Assembly: GCA_949316235.1 (NCBI GenBank)
Contig: OX438751.1
Location: forward strand, 23,089,385 to 23,153,384
DNA: 64,000 bases
Reading direction: 5' to 3'
From: Oegoconia quadripuncta
Taxonomy: Eukaryota; Arthropoda; Insecta; Lepidoptera; Autostichidae
The position numbers were made by a program, and so were the translations under genes. Under the pieces are notes generated by a model, which saw only the letters and a list, made by a program, of their open reading frames with translations, searched no databases and was not told where the DNA came from. Below, piece by piece: positions 10,983-22,600 of this stretch. The stretch's first letter is position 1, and the number at the start of each line of letters is the position of its first letter.

Positions 10983-11216
10983 AAATAATAAATAAATATC
11001 CTTGGGCACACACACAGCGCCATCTATTTCCACTTTAAGCAACTATAGGCTTGTGTTGTGGATACCAGATGGTTGATATACTACATATTTTTTTTTTGTA
11101 AATAAATACTTATTATAAATGAAAGCATCCATAACTCGGGTACACGTGTCTGTATTCATCATACAAAAATATGCCCCTTGCGGGATTCGAACCCGCGACC
11201 TTTTGGTATATAATTA
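10983..11216 (-). mobile_element. SINE family B (copy B4)
   Basis: The reverse-strand copy runs from the AT-rich tail through CAGCGCCATCTATTTCCACT and GCGGGATTCGAACCCGCGAC, the inverted B box. The first about 35 bases of the tRNA-like head are replaced by AT-rich sequence. Confidence 0.85.
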
Positions 11217-11561
11217 TATAATGTTCATATTATTAACAATATATCATAACAGAATATTATACTCTTTAAATTTATCTATACGTGAGTTTAACAGTTTGTA
11301 ATCCACGCAGACGAAGTCAGAAGAAACAGCTTGTTCACAATAAACATGTCCGTCAACTCAATCTCAAAAATAGCCCAACTAACAAATATCAGAATTCGAT
11401 TACCCATGTAGTCAATTTTAACTCCGAGTTCCGCGTACTCGTAGATGTGGATCCTAAAATATGGTCAGCTATCTCTGATGGATCGCAGAGATATCTCGGT
11501 ATTCGGTGTAACAACTCACTAGTATGACTCGGAGATCACGTTTACTGGATGAGCATTCCTG

Positions 11562-11840
11562 ACGACCTGTTGGTGCAGTGGTTAGAAACTCTGCTGCTAT
11601 ACAAAAAGGTCGCGGGTTCGAATCCCGCTAGGGGCATATGTTTGTATGATGAATACAGACATGTGTTCCCGAGTTATTGATGTTTTTCGTTTTTATACAT
11701 TTTATTTATTTCCAAAAAAAAAATGTGTTTGTGTAGTTTATCAACCGTCTGGTATCTATAATACAAGCCTAGTTGCTTAGTGTGGAACTAGATGGCGCTG
11801 TGTGTATGTGCAAAGATATTTATGTATTTATTATTCCTAC
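11562..11840 (+). mobile_element. SINE family B (copy B5)
   Basis: The full-length copy has GACGACCTGTTGGTGCAGTG, B box GGTTCGAATCCC and a body ending GTGTGTATGTGCAAAGATAT. Confidence 0.9.
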
Positions 11841-12084
11841 ATGACTGTAGAAATATAAATTAGAAAGGTGGAGGAATCTTAAACTCTTGTGTCAAATTAC
11901 ATTAGTTTTCCGTCTGCGACTTCGTCTACGTGAAACTGGAAATTAAAAGCAATTAATAGCTAGCGCCATCTTGATTTTTTTTAATAGAACTATCGGCATC
12001 GAATAGCCATATAAAGATTTCGTTGTTACTGCTTAACTACGATGAGACAGCGACGCGCATAGTGACGAGCGCTCTGTGAATCTT

Positions 12085-12300
12085 AATAACTATTTAAGTA
12101 TTAAAAACCAAAAAAAAAACCGACAGCTATTTTGTATTTTGCGGACGCCATGTTGACTTTTTTTTTCCGTAAAATGTATCCTATAACACTCTGGGTACAA
12201 AGACGCTTCTAACGACACCATGCACTTCGAAATCGGGCAATCCGTTTGGCTACAGGATGCGCTAAAAAACGGACATGGGTCAGTCGGGTAAAAACGCTTG
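12085..12300 (+). repeat. Repeat family F, arm
   Basis: It starts ACTATTTAAGTATTAAAAAC and continues with TTTTGCGGACGCCATGTTGA, CGACACCATGCACTTCGAAA and a CAGTCGGGTAAAA end. It is among the most complete arms. Confidence 0.7.
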
Positions 12301-13065
12301 TCGTGCCGCTAATCGCGCAAGGTCGAGGCCAAGCGTTATTAGAAAAAATGCCGAAATAGGTCTTTATTTCTACAGTAGTCTACATACAACAAATAATTAT
12401 TTAAAGAAGGTTTGAAATATATTTTTGACCTCCTTAAAATTCCAAAACCATTTTTTAGGGCATAGCAGACATTAGCGTAGATCCTTATTTACGTAATTAC
12501 ATACATTAGGACTATTGATGCGACCGTACAATAACTGAAAAACAAATACTGAATTTAAGAATGGCGAAAAATATGTATTAGAGTTATTAAGGTTAAGCAC
12601 ATGTGATTCACGCGGCGGAGGTCATCAAACCTCTTAGCAGCTTCTGCTATCCTGGTACTTATAAGTATAACGGTGACATTGCAAACGGTTTTTTGGTTTC
12701 ATGTAAGTACGTACTTGATATTAAACTACTTGGTTTTTGTATTGTTAATTGAACACTTAGGCGGATTACTTAAGGCAAACATTTCTTTATAGAAAACTGT
12801 GTAGTTGGTTAGATTATGTTTGGTCACAGATTAGTAATAAGTTACTAAGTTTGGTTGCTTTGGATACTATCGAGGAGTCCCATCCAGTGGGGCTCCCCTT
12901 TGAGCAGCGCAGTTTCCAATAATAAATAAATAAATATTTCGGACACTCCGCCATACCTAACCATCCGTCTATAAAATGATTAATTTATACATCTACCTAC
13001 GACAGATTATATACTACACGAATGAAATTTCTATTCGTGTGATACATCAACCATCTGGTATCCAC
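12301..13065. other. Unassigned intergenic DNA
   Basis: A 28-base SINE B body fragment (CATCAACCATCTGGTATCCA) lies at about 13044-13068. Nothing else is recognised. Confidence 0.4.
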
Positions 13066-13842
13066 AAATAAAGATAAACTTCCAGGTCACATAAGTCGCC
13101 TCCGCAAAGTCGGTAATTAAATCAAAGGGTTTTTTTTTAATCTAAATTTATGTAGAGCGGGATTTTTTATATTTCACCCTCATAGGGCTCTCTTATATTA
13201 GGTTACCTAATAAATAAACATACATGTACCACATGACTATAGTTAGGTAGTTCTATTACACAAGCAAATTTTAACAAATTCATATAGCTTCTTGGCCACT
13301 TCAGAATCTGGAGTAGACAGGAGGCTGTTTACTATGCCTACATTATAATTTCTTAAACCGAGTTGTCGCCTCAATGCCTCGTTTCGCCCGCATTCCATTG
13401 TAATATGAAAGACATCTTCGACGACTCCACATTGGCTACAATTGGGAGTATCAGATTTACGCATCAGGAAGCAAAGGTTATGTATACGCTTTTTCAATAA
13501 GGTTCTTGCGTGTTGATATACAAAATCTTCCTTCCAAAGTTACCATAAAACAGAAAGTTATTAAGAAAGCATATTATAAAACATAAAATATCAAATATAT
13601 CATCCCTGGACATAACCAGCTCGTTCGCACCTCAGACTATTTCACAATTTAATAATGAAATATAAAAACATTTTTGTAATACAAAAACCTGTTTTTAAAA
13701 AGCAACCCCTTGAGCTTCTTTCTAGTTCTGCATAAGGTAAAACTGCATTTTGAACGAGCAGTAACTTAAAAAATGTAAAATTGACTATTTTAGTGTACCC
13801 TGTGTACCCACAAAACAAAGAATTTTTGACTCTGACATAATA
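13066..13842 (+). mobile_element. Family N1 copy split by another LINE fragment
   Basis: The left part (13066-13135, AAACTTCCAGGTCACATAAG) stops after CAAAGGG. The family sequence resumes at about 13468 with GTTATGTATACGCTTTTTCA and runs to ATTTTTGACTCTGAC. The interruption begins with a T-run at 13131-13139 and carries reverse coding sequence (next entry). The motif CAAAGG on both sides fits a short target-site duplication. Confidence 0.65.
13134..13500 (-). pseudogene. 5'-truncated LINE ORF2 C-terminus inserted in family N1
   Basis: The minus-strand frame at 13243-13497 contains CSQCGVVEDVFHITMEC, a C-x2-C-x8-H-x4-C arrangement matching the C-terminal zinc-knuckle-like motif of R1/Jockey-group LINE ORF2 proteins. 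The reverse transcriptase is absent. The leading T-run is the inverted poly(A) tail. It is nested inside the family N1 copy and therefore younger than it. Confidence 0.6.
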
Positions 13843-16119
13843 CAAGAATAGTTTCTTATTGTGGTAGGTACTAGATGGTGCTGTAAATCCAAAACATAAA
13901 GTTCTGATAGTTCTAGTTCAGTTCTAATTTGTAATAATTTTATTAAACTTCTTAAATCTTTGAATATTTTATAAAAAAAATGCCTTAAAGGAAGAGGCCT
14001 ATCCAGTAGATTCGAGTGTTGTCTAAAGCAGCGGTCACCATTGTGGGCTGTTGGCCTAACTAATGAAAACGTAATGATTAGGCGAAATTATTCTATCAGA
14101 CAGAGACCCTGTCTTGCCGACCCTATTTTTTAGCTCATTGATTTTTTAGAGTTCCTCATGCCATGTAATTTTTTAAAATTTTATTTCTCTTAAGGCAAAG
14201 ATACAACACTAAATAACGCAGATTTTAATATATTAGAATCACATAAGCCAATAAAGTTTCCACTAATAGCCTCTACAGACAGTCTTGAGTAGGTAGAATC
14301 TGATTACAAAAAAAATTCCTTTCAATATTAAAAAAAGCAGGAAAAAATCTAGAAGTCTAGAAAAAATCTAGTCGAAGATTTTTTCAATTCATTCAATTTC
14401 AATTCAATTCAATTCAATCAATTCCTTGAGTTTCTTAAGTCTTCTCGGTCTTTTTCACAACTTTTAGCTTTTCCTTCCATAATCGTTCTGATATTTTCCA
14501 TTTCTTTAACCTTTTCTTTCTTTGTGGTTCCAATTACGTCCCAGTTCTCATTAATCTTCTCCAAAACATTATTGTTTATTAGAATGTCCTGTGCAATTTT
14601 ATCTTTCCTTCCTTTTTCATACTACATTATTTTTTTCTTTGAATCTTTGCATCATAGTCTATTTTTCTTAAACTCATTTAAACATTACTGAACGTAATAT
14701 TCAATAAAATCTATCGTAAAAATATCCACCTTGTTTGTGAGGATTACAAAATTCAACATTTAACAATTCATAATAATCTTTTGTATAAATTAAAGAATGG
14801 CTTGAATATTTTAATGTTTCCAAAAACTAAAAATGTTTAACCAGAACCCTAGCAAACGCATGGCAAAAAATTAAATCCCCCAAACCATTGCGATGACGAG
14901 CGACTTTCACATCCCCAACAAAATTATGTAATCAAATTAATGTGACAGTCGACGGGTGACGTATCAGGCAGGCTAGCCACGTTTTAATGTATCACGCAAT
15001 TCAAACAGTGCAAAGAATTTAAATTAATATGTATGTCTTTATCGAAATTGATATCAACGATATGTGACTTTTACTGTCTTTTTATGGTACTGTCTACTGT
15101 ATAATCCTTTGGAAGCCTCTCTTACATCAGTTTCCATAAGATGACTTACCTAAATCGCCAAGCTTGAGTCATCGCAGTTGGCAGCTCCATATCTATGATG
15201 CTATTGACGACGACATTTGTTCTACTTTGTCCATTACCACACGTATAAAGGAACAGAAACAAGCCGCTACATTGTGTCTTTCTCCGACATAGATTATTTT
15301 CCCTATGTTCATAAAGAGTCTATAAATTTAAATGGTGTAAGTAGCGTGGCCATTTTAAACTACCCGCTATTGTGAAATTCAAGATTCAAATTCCGAATAC
15401 AAAAGACGACCAACAAAAGAATCTATATCGAACCTTAGTCAATTAAGGTCATTCTTCTTCCCTCGTGCTCGATAAAATAAATACGGACAACAATAAATAA
15501 AAAAGAAAAATATATTAGGGCCTCGTTGAAGGCAATCCGGCGATATGACAGGTGACGTGGCGATCAAAGCCGACAAAAATGGCCAGTCATCGCCAAATGA
15601 TTATCGGCCTCCTTCGTTGTCAGATCAGTAGACGTTATTGGGCCTGATAAAAAAGAAATCTGAATGGATACCGATTTTGGAGGTATTATAGTTTCCGATG
15701 CTAGAGGTTCTACTAATATTATAGCTATTATTAAACTATACATATTAATGTATGAAATGAATTAAGGCTTAAAAAATTACTCGACAAAGAAAAATAGGTA
15801 AAAATGGTATAAAATTGTAGTACAAGAAAATTAGTTATGAACTAATCTTAAAAGGTTTGAGCAACTATTTTTTGTCAGTAGTGCTGCTAGATGGCTATTT
15901 TAATATGCTCAGAATATATTAAAAACTTATAGGGTAGATAATATCGTGTCTATAAAAAATACATAGATCCATGAAACAGCGATAATTTTTAAAATAGATT
16001 ATCAATTCATCTACACAAAACATAAATATGAATTTTATAGATGGATCATATTTATATCTTATGTCAGAATTTATAAAAGTAACACATAAACTATCTAAAA
16101 ATAATTGTTTTTCAGCGCA
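13843..16119. other. Unassigned AT-rich DNA with one AATTC-type simple repeat
   Basis: An (AATTC)-like tract lies at 14382-14420. A less AT-rich, apparently unique block lies at 15520-15660. I see no gene or known repeat. Confidence 0.4.
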
Positions 16120-16250
16120 TCTGAATGAGGCAGATTGATCATTCCCAATACGTACTGTAAGGTTAATTCGCTGGCCGAGATAGCTGCTAGCCTTTCTTCT
16201 TTCGGAGACCTCGTTCAGACGCGCTAAGAGCTCTTCAAAAACCCCCATAC
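16120..16250 (-). pseudogene. Possible LINE ORF2 C-terminal remnant
   Basis: The start of the minus-strand frame (VFEELLARLNEVSERRKASS, LGQRINLTVRIGNDQSASF) resembles a segment (QRISLAxQRGN-like) seen near the C-terminus of some lepidopteran LINE ORF2 proteins. The frame then becomes AT-rich and featureless. This is a weak call from memory of the family. Confidence 0.3.
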
Positions 16251-16329
16251 CCCTAAGGGCTCCACGCTGAAGGGTGCAAACGGAAATGCGTAAATGATAT
16301 TTTTCAAATACTCCTGATTCTGATCATCT

Positions 16330-16540
16330 TCTTTAATCAGCTCCCATTAGAACTATTAATGATAAAAAAATAGAAAATTTTCTGGAGCAAACGACGAAAA
16401 AGGAATGTCTCAAAGTTTTTTCCTTTGAAAATTTAAAAGAAACGTTTAAGACTGTGACAGAGGAACTTGGGATTTCTGTTCGAATCGTTCGGACAATCTT
16501 ATTGGAAAACTTTTTACGGACTGGTTTCGACAGCATAGGT
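16330..16540 (+). other. Open coding-like patch with a helix-turn-helix-like phrase
   Basis: On the plus strand a stop-free patch reads NLKETFKTVTEELGISVRIV then RTILLENF, which recalls a transposase-type helix-turn-helix. It lacks a start and any catalytic motif. A decayed transposase piece is possible; chance is also possible. Confidence 0.25.
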
Positions 16541-16991
16541 AGATATCGTAGCTAGACGGAGACGCCGGGTGTGGCTGCATTATCTGCCCGAGTTATTTGT
16601 CTAATAGTACATTTTTATGTTAGTTACCTATTTGTAAAATAGACAACTGGATTGACCTGCTTGAACAGCTGAATCTTAAACATCCGTCATAAGATCGCAT
16701 ATCAGTTTATATAAGATAAATTTCGGTAATTGTATAAAATTATTCCGACGGGTTCCGGGCTATTTGTATTAACCGCCATTTTTGAAACTTCACACCAGAG
16801 CAGTTTAAAGTTTCGATTTTCAGAAAAAAAATCATAACTTTAGCAAATCGCATTATTTTTTCAAAGCAAAGGAAATTTCTGTTTCTGTTACACATTATTC
16901 ATATTTTGATTAATGTTTTTTTCTGATATTCCTATTTTTAACGAAAATAAATGTCGATTAATACAAAATGACCCACATTTTCCTTTTTTTT

Positions 16992-17163
16992 GTTCCAGGC
17001 TAAATGACTTAACCACCTAGGTTTATTAATATATGTTCCAAGCTACTTGACTTAACCGCTTAAGTTTATTAATACATGTTCCAAGCTACTTGACATAACC
17101 GCCTACGTTTATTAATACATGTTCCAAGCTACTTGCATCAACCGCCTAGGTTTATTAATGCAT
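16992..17163 (+). repeat. 43-bp tandem array, left part
   Basis: Four units start with GTTCC at exact 43-base spacing and contain the consensus AGCTACTTGACTTAACCGCC plus TTTATTAATACAT. The retrotransposon begins exactly where the fifth unit should begin. That unit resumes after the insertion at 23233. Confidence 0.95.
17148..17163 (+). repeat. Target-site duplication, left copy
   Basis: AGGTTTATTAATGCAT is repeated exactly at 23217-23232. The first A on the right side merges with the poly(A) tail. Confidence 0.95.
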
Positions 17164-17389
17164 CCCCTCCGACGTGCCGCCACCTTGTTGTGGTGGAGGG
17201 GCTTGCGTGTCTCGATGACCCTCAGGGCTATGCCGGATAGGGCTTCCCATACCGGACAGGCTTGAGGTGAGAGATCAGACCAAGAGCGGCACCCCCGGCG
17301 GGGCCCATAAAGGACCTGTCAGGCGGGGCGGGCGCGTCCTCGTTAGGGCGCGCTGTCTGGGGAGCTCACCCCAGAAAAAAGAGACGACG

Positions 17390-19672
17390 ATGTGGAGCAT
17401 CGGGTTTAACATGATGGACCAAGAGAATTTCAAAATGTGTCCCCAGGCGGGTCCCCGAAAGGGGGAATCCCGCCCATCCGCCGCGGCGGGTGGCAGCCCC
17501 TCGTACTCTGGGGGGGGCAGAAATTGTCTCGTGGGTCGGCAGGACGCCGACTCTCGTGAACACAACACTGGCTTTTCCACACGGACTTCTGATGCAAGCG
17601 AATTGGATGACGTTGAACCGGCGGTGGAGGCCCGCGCCCTGATGACGCGCGCCGACACCAATGTGTTTGGCCCCGGTCTCCGAGTTTTGGAGCCCGGAGG
17701 AGGCGAGGAGGGATTGCGGTCGCGATCCTCCTCACGGGAAACGAGGGCAGGTGGAGGCCTTGAATTTGCATTTGCAAGGCCGTCCACTTCGAATAAAGTA
17801 GTTAGGGAGCGAGGCGATGAGAGCGATAGCTCGGTGATGTCGGTGGCCTCACTCCCCACAACACCAACGCGGCGGGCGCGAAAGCGTAGACCGCTGCGTT
17901 CGGACGAGGAGGAAATCAGGGCAAAAAGGACTCCCAGCATGGAGCTGCGCCACTTGCCCTCAGCCGAGGTGGGAGCCAAAATGCTCCTGAACCTGCAGAA
18001 CGTCGATGTGACGTTCAGCAAACCCAGGAGCACAAAGGCGGAAATGGCCAGCTCCTACAAGCTGGCCTTCGATACGCTGCAGGCCGGCACGAAGGAGCTG
18101 TGCCGACGGGCGGAGACCCGCGATCGTGAGAACGTTGAGTTCCGTTCTCAGGTCGCGGCTCTCTCAGCCCGCATTATGGAGCTGACCGCGGAGGTGGCTG
18201 TGCTCCGCGGCGAATCGAAGGTGGTCCACCACCTGGCCTCTCGAGTTCCTGAGATGGAGGCACCGCATAGGACACCAGCGCCAGTAGAGCCACTGGCGCC
18301 CGTAAGGTCACCCATAAGGTCACCTGCGCCGGTGCCAACGCTGGGTAATCAGCCTCCAACACCGGCGCAGATACGTACACCGCCTGCGCCGAAACCGAAA
18401 CCAGCGCCACGCAAGGCTGGTGGAAAGGGGCCGGGAACATCGGCCGCCACAGCGCCAGTAGCGGCGGCTGGCTCACAGGGTCCGGACTGGGAGCGAATCG
18501 CGGTCGAAATGGACCGTGAATTCGCTCGGTTCCAGTCCGGGTTATTGGCCCGATTCTTCCCCGAGGTGGGTGCCAGACCACCTCTGGGAAAAAGACCAGC
18601 GCCCACGGCGCCGACGACAGTCCTCCCCTCTCTTCTTCCTAAGAAGAAGAAAACGAGGAGGAAGAGGAAAAAGGGGCCGACAATGCAGCCGCCTCCGGTG
18701 CCGGCGGTCAGACAGGCCCCACCGGCCTCAGCTGCCCCAGATGAGACGTGGGCCACGGCGGTGGGCCGAAAGGCCAAGGCCGCCGCCAAGAAAGCGGCGG
18801 CCCCTGTCGCAGCGGCTCGGGTCGCTCCTCCTGTCGGGAGGAAGCGACCAACGCTGCCCCGACCGCCAACCGATGCGGCGGTGCTGGTATCGGTCCCTCC
18901 GGGCTCCGAGACCTCACTGGCCACTGTGATGGCGACCGCCAAGGCTAGGATAAAGTTGGCGGACCTCGGCATTCGCAACGGGGTCCGCCAGCGGAAGGCA
19001 GCCAATGGGGGCCTCGTACTAGAGGTTCCTGGGCCAGACAGCGCTGCCAAAGCAGATGCCTTGGTGGAGCGCCTCCGGACGGCATTGGCCGACACGGATG
19101 CGAGATTCGCGCGGCCGTGCAAGTCCGCCGAGATGAGGGTGATGGACCTGGATGAGTCCATCGCCCCATCCGAAGTGGCCGCGGCGATAGCCGAGGCAGG
19201 CGGCTGCTCCCCAGCCGACATCAAGGTCGGGGAGATTCGCAACAGCCGTAACCGCCTGGGCACTGCCTGGGTCCGGGGCCCGCTTACGGCGATCCGCAAG
19301 GTGGCGGCCGCCCAGCGGGTCCAGGTGGGGTGGGCCTCAGTCCGGGCAGAGGCACTGGCAGCACGGCCATTACAGTGCTTCCAGTGCCTCGAAATGGGGC
19401 ACGTCAGGGCGACGTGCCCCACGGGGGTAGATAGGAGCGCTCGCTGCTATAAATGCAGTTTACTGGGCCACAAGGCCAGGGATTGCACAGCCAGCGCTCC
19501 TAAGTGCCCGGTTTGCGCCGACTTAGGTCGGCCCGCAGACCATCGGCTGGGTGCAAAAAAGTGCACCCCGCCGAAAAGGAGAAAGGGGGGAGCGATCAGC
19601 ACTCCCCTCGCCCCATCCCAGTCGTCCCAGCCGGGTAACAGCCCGGTGGAGGTGGCCATGGAGGCCCAGTAA
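17390..19672 (+). CDS. ORF1, Gag-like nucleic-acid-binding protein
   Basis: ORF1 packages the element RNA into ribonucleoprotein. The first ATG of the open frame is at 17390 and gives 760 aa; the frame is open further upstream but without an ATG. The N-terminal half is low-complexity and charged; the middle is Pro/Ala/Lys-rich with a basic stretch (PKKKKTRRKRKK) that could serve as a nuclear localisation signal. The C-terminal part carries three zinc knuckles from about residue 663: CFQCLEMGHVRATC, CYKCSLLGHKARDC and CPVCADLGRPADH. Three such knuckles are typical of R1-clade ORF1. The TAA stop shares bases with the ATG of ORF2. If translation begins at another upstream site the N-terminus would differ. 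Confidence 0.92.
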   Translation: MWSIGFNMMDQENFKMCPQAGPRKGESRPSAAAGGSPSYSGGGRNCLVGRQDADSREHNTGFSTRTSDASELDDVEPAVEARALMTRADTNVFGPGLRVLEPGGGEEGLRSRSSSRETRAGGGLEFAFARPSTSNKVVRERGDESDSSVMSVASLPTTPTRRARKRRPLRSDEEEIRAKRTPSMELRHLPSAEVGAKMLLNLQNVDVTFSKPRSTKAEMASSYKLAFDTLQAGTKELCRRAETRDRENVEFRSQVAALSARIMELTAEVAVLRGESKVVHHLASRVPEMEAPHRTPAPVEPLAPVRSPIRSPAPVPTLGNQPPTPAQIRTPPAPKPKPAPRKAGGKGPGTSAATAPVAAAGSQGPDWERIAVEMDREFARFQSGLLARFFPEVGARPPLGKRPAPTAPTTVLPSLLPKKKKTRRKRKKGPTMQPPPVPAVRQAPPASAAPDETWATAVGRKAKAAAKKAAAPVAAARVAPPVGRKRPTLPRPPTDAAVLVSVPPGSETSLATVMATAKARIKLADLGIRNGVRQRKAANGGLVLEVPGPDSAAKADALVERLRTALADTDARFARPCKSAEMRVMDLDESIAPSEVAAAIAEAGGCSPADIKVGEIRNSRNRLGTAWVRGPLTAIRKVAAAQRVQVGWASVRAEALAARPLQCFQCLEMGHVRATCPTGVDRSARCYKCSLLGHKARDCTASAPKCPVCADLGRPADHRLGAKKCTPPKRRKGGAISTPLAPSQSSQPGNSPVEVAMEAQ

Positions 19673-19674
19673 TG
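19670..19674 (+). promoter_or_regulatory. TAATG stop-start junction of ORF1/ORF2
   Basis: The ORF1 stop TAA (19670-19672) and the ORF2 start ATG (19672-19674) overlap by one base. In the R1-clade element SART1 this UAAUG arrangement supports termination-reinitiation. The same mechanism is inferred here. Confidence 0.85.
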
Positions 19675-22600
19675 GACCCACGGCCCAATAAGATACTCCA
19701 GGGCAACTTGAATCACTGCCGCGCAGCGCAAGACCTGCTGATGCAGACGCTCGCGGAGTGGTCCGTTGCCCTCGCAGTGATCGCGGAGCCGTACTCGGTT
19801 CCGAGCCATCCTCGATGGTTCGGGGCTGACGACGGCTCTGCCGCAATTTATTGGGCTGGGGGCGATGGCCTCCATTGCTCCCTCCTAGGAAGTGGGATGG
19901 GGTACGTGGCCGTGGAATGGGGCTCCACGGCCGTCGTGGGCTGCTACATCTCTCCCAACTGCGGCCTCGCCGCGTACGAGGCATACCTGGACGGGCTGGC
20001 GAACCGCATTCGCGGTTGCGCCCCCCGTCCCGTATTCGTCCTGGGTGACTTTAACGCCCACTCGCGAGAGTGGGGCGACACCCGAGACGACGTAAGGGGA
20101 GAGACCCTCCTGGAGTGGGCGGCGGGACTGGACCTCCGGTTGATAAACCGGGGTTCGGTCAGCACCTGTGTGCGATGGCAGGGGGAGTCGATCGTGGATT
20201 TGTCATGGGCGACTCCCTCTGCGATACACATGGTGTCGGGATGGAGGGTGGCGGAGGAGGTAGTCAACCTTTCTGACCACCGACACATCCTATTCGGTGT
20301 GTCGCTCCGCCATCCTACCCGCCCACGCCAGGACGGCAGCCCTCCGCGACGTTGGTCCCTCAAGCGGCTCGACCGAGATATGGCCGCAGCCGCAGCCCAC
20401 GTCGCGGACTGGAGGGAGGAGGAGATCTCGTCTGATCCGGAAGTGCAGGCGGCCTGGTTCCGGGACACGATGGCATCAATTTGCGATGCCTCGATGCCCC
20501 GGGTCCGGCCGGCCAGAGCGGGCTCTGCGTACTGGTGGAGCGGAGAGATCTCGCGATTGCGTACCGCGGTCGCGAGAGCTCGTCGCCCGTACCTACGAGC
20601 CCGCAGAAGGCGGCGAGCTACAGCCGAGGAGATAGCCGAAGTGCGTCGGGAGTATGGAGCCGCGGTGAAGGCTCTCAGCGATGCCATCGCTGAGGCCAAG
20701 GCCCGGTCCTGGAGAGAGCTCATCGAGGGACTGAATAGGGACCCATGGGGGCGCCCGTACCGAATGGTACTGGGCAAGCTCAAACCATGGGTCCCTCCGT
20801 TGACGGAGACCCTGGACCCCGAATTCGTGGGAAGAGTGGTAGATACGCTCTTCCCAAGGGTCCAGGACAGTCCCTCGAACCCTCCGTCGCAGTCGCACCG
20901 GGATCCCTGGGCCGACGACTGCGAGGTAACGGAGGGTGAGCTGGACCGGGCCGTTCGGCGGCTGGCCTCCCGAAACACCGCGCCTGGACCCGACGGAGTC
21001 CCGGGCAAGGCGCTGGTGCTGGCACTGGCTATCCTTGGGAACCGCATGAGGCAGCTATTCACTAGCTGCCTCCGTGAAGGTGTGTTCCCCCTCGGCTGGA
21101 AAGAAGCGAGACTGGTGCTCCTGAAGAAGGAAGGAAGGACCGCAGACAATCCCTCTGCGTTCCGACCGATATGCCTGCTGAACGAGACGGGGAAACTCTT
21201 CGAGAGAGTTATCTCCGCTCGTATCAGCGGGCACCTGTCGCGAGTGGGTCCCGACTTGTCGGACCGCCAGTTCGGATTCCGACAGGGGCGATCGACGGTT
21301 GACGCGGTCAACCTCGTTCGTTCCCTGTCGGAATTGGCGGTCCGCGGGGGGGGTGTGGCGTTGGCGGTGAGTTTGGACATCGTCAACGCCTTCGGTACCC
21401 TCCCCTGGCAGGCCATAAGGGAGGCCCTCGTATATCACGAGGTGCCTCCCTACCTGCGGGCCGTGATCGGGGCATACCTGCGCGACAGGACCGTGAGGTT
21501 CGTCGGCCGGAACGGGGTGGAAACACGGAGGGATGTCTGTTGCGGGGTTCCACAGGGGTCCGTTTTAGGGCCCCTGTTGTGGAACCTCGCATACGATGCG
21601 GTCCTTCGCATCAGTCTCCCCTCCGGCTTGTCTGTCGTCTGCTACGCAGACGACACACTGGTGATGGCCGGGGGGACCGACTTTGAGGAGGTGCTTCGGC
21701 TCGCCGAACTTGGCGTGGCATGTGTCGTCGGGAAGGTCCGCGAGCTGGGCCTAGAGGTAGCGCCTCACAAGACCGAGGCGCTATGGTTTCACGGCCTCCG
21801 TCGAGGTCGCCAACCACCCAGCTCGCGACTCCGGGTAGGTGACGCCGAAGTCCAGGTGGGGCGGTGCATCAAGTACCTGGGCCTCACCCTGGACAGCCGA
21901 TGGGGCTTCGAAGAGCACTTCGAGCGCCTGGTCCCCCGAGTGCGAAAGGTAGCGGGCGCTTTGCACCGCCTCCTACCTAATCTCGGGGGACCACGGGAGG
22001 AAGTTCGCCGCCTCTACGGTGGCGTCGTGCGATCCATGGCCCTCTACGGGGCCCCCGTCTGGTCGAACGACCTGGCGAGGTCCTCCCGCTGCAGAGCTCT
22101 CCTCGGGAGCCTGCAGCGGCTGATGGCCATTCGGATCGTACGAGGCTACCGGACGATTTCGTTCGAGGCGGCGACGGTCCTAGCGCGGGCTCCACCCTTC
22201 GACATCCTGGCCGACATGGACGCGGCGGTTTACGACCGCATCCGCTCTGTCGAACGGGATGCCGAGGGGGTCGCGCCTGACCGTGCGCTCGAGATGCTAC
22301 GGCAGAACGCACACCGACGGGCGCTGACGCTCTGGCGGGAGCGCCTTGTGATACAAGGCTGCGCCCGCCAACGCGCCGTCGGAGCCGTTCTGCCGAACTT
22401 CGAAGCATGGATGGGGAGGAAAGGCTGCGTCACCTACAGGTTGACTCAGATACTCACCGGGCACGGGTGCTTCGGTGAGTATCTGAGTCGAATCGGACGG
22501 GAGGAGACGGCACGATGCCACCACTGCGCGTCCGACCAGGACTCCGCCCAGCACACGCTGGAGGACTGCCCGGCGTGGCAGTCCGAGCGTAGAGACCTGG

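Noticed and set aside
15919..16248. 109-aa minus-strand frame as an intact gene
   Set aside because: Only the first about 40 residues look protein-like, probably from a LINE remnant; the remainder is AT-rich filler.
16992..17163. Regular 43-bp repeats considered as a CRISPR array
   Set aside because: The units are contiguous without spacers, the DNA is eukaryotic, and the repeats belong to a TIR transposon.
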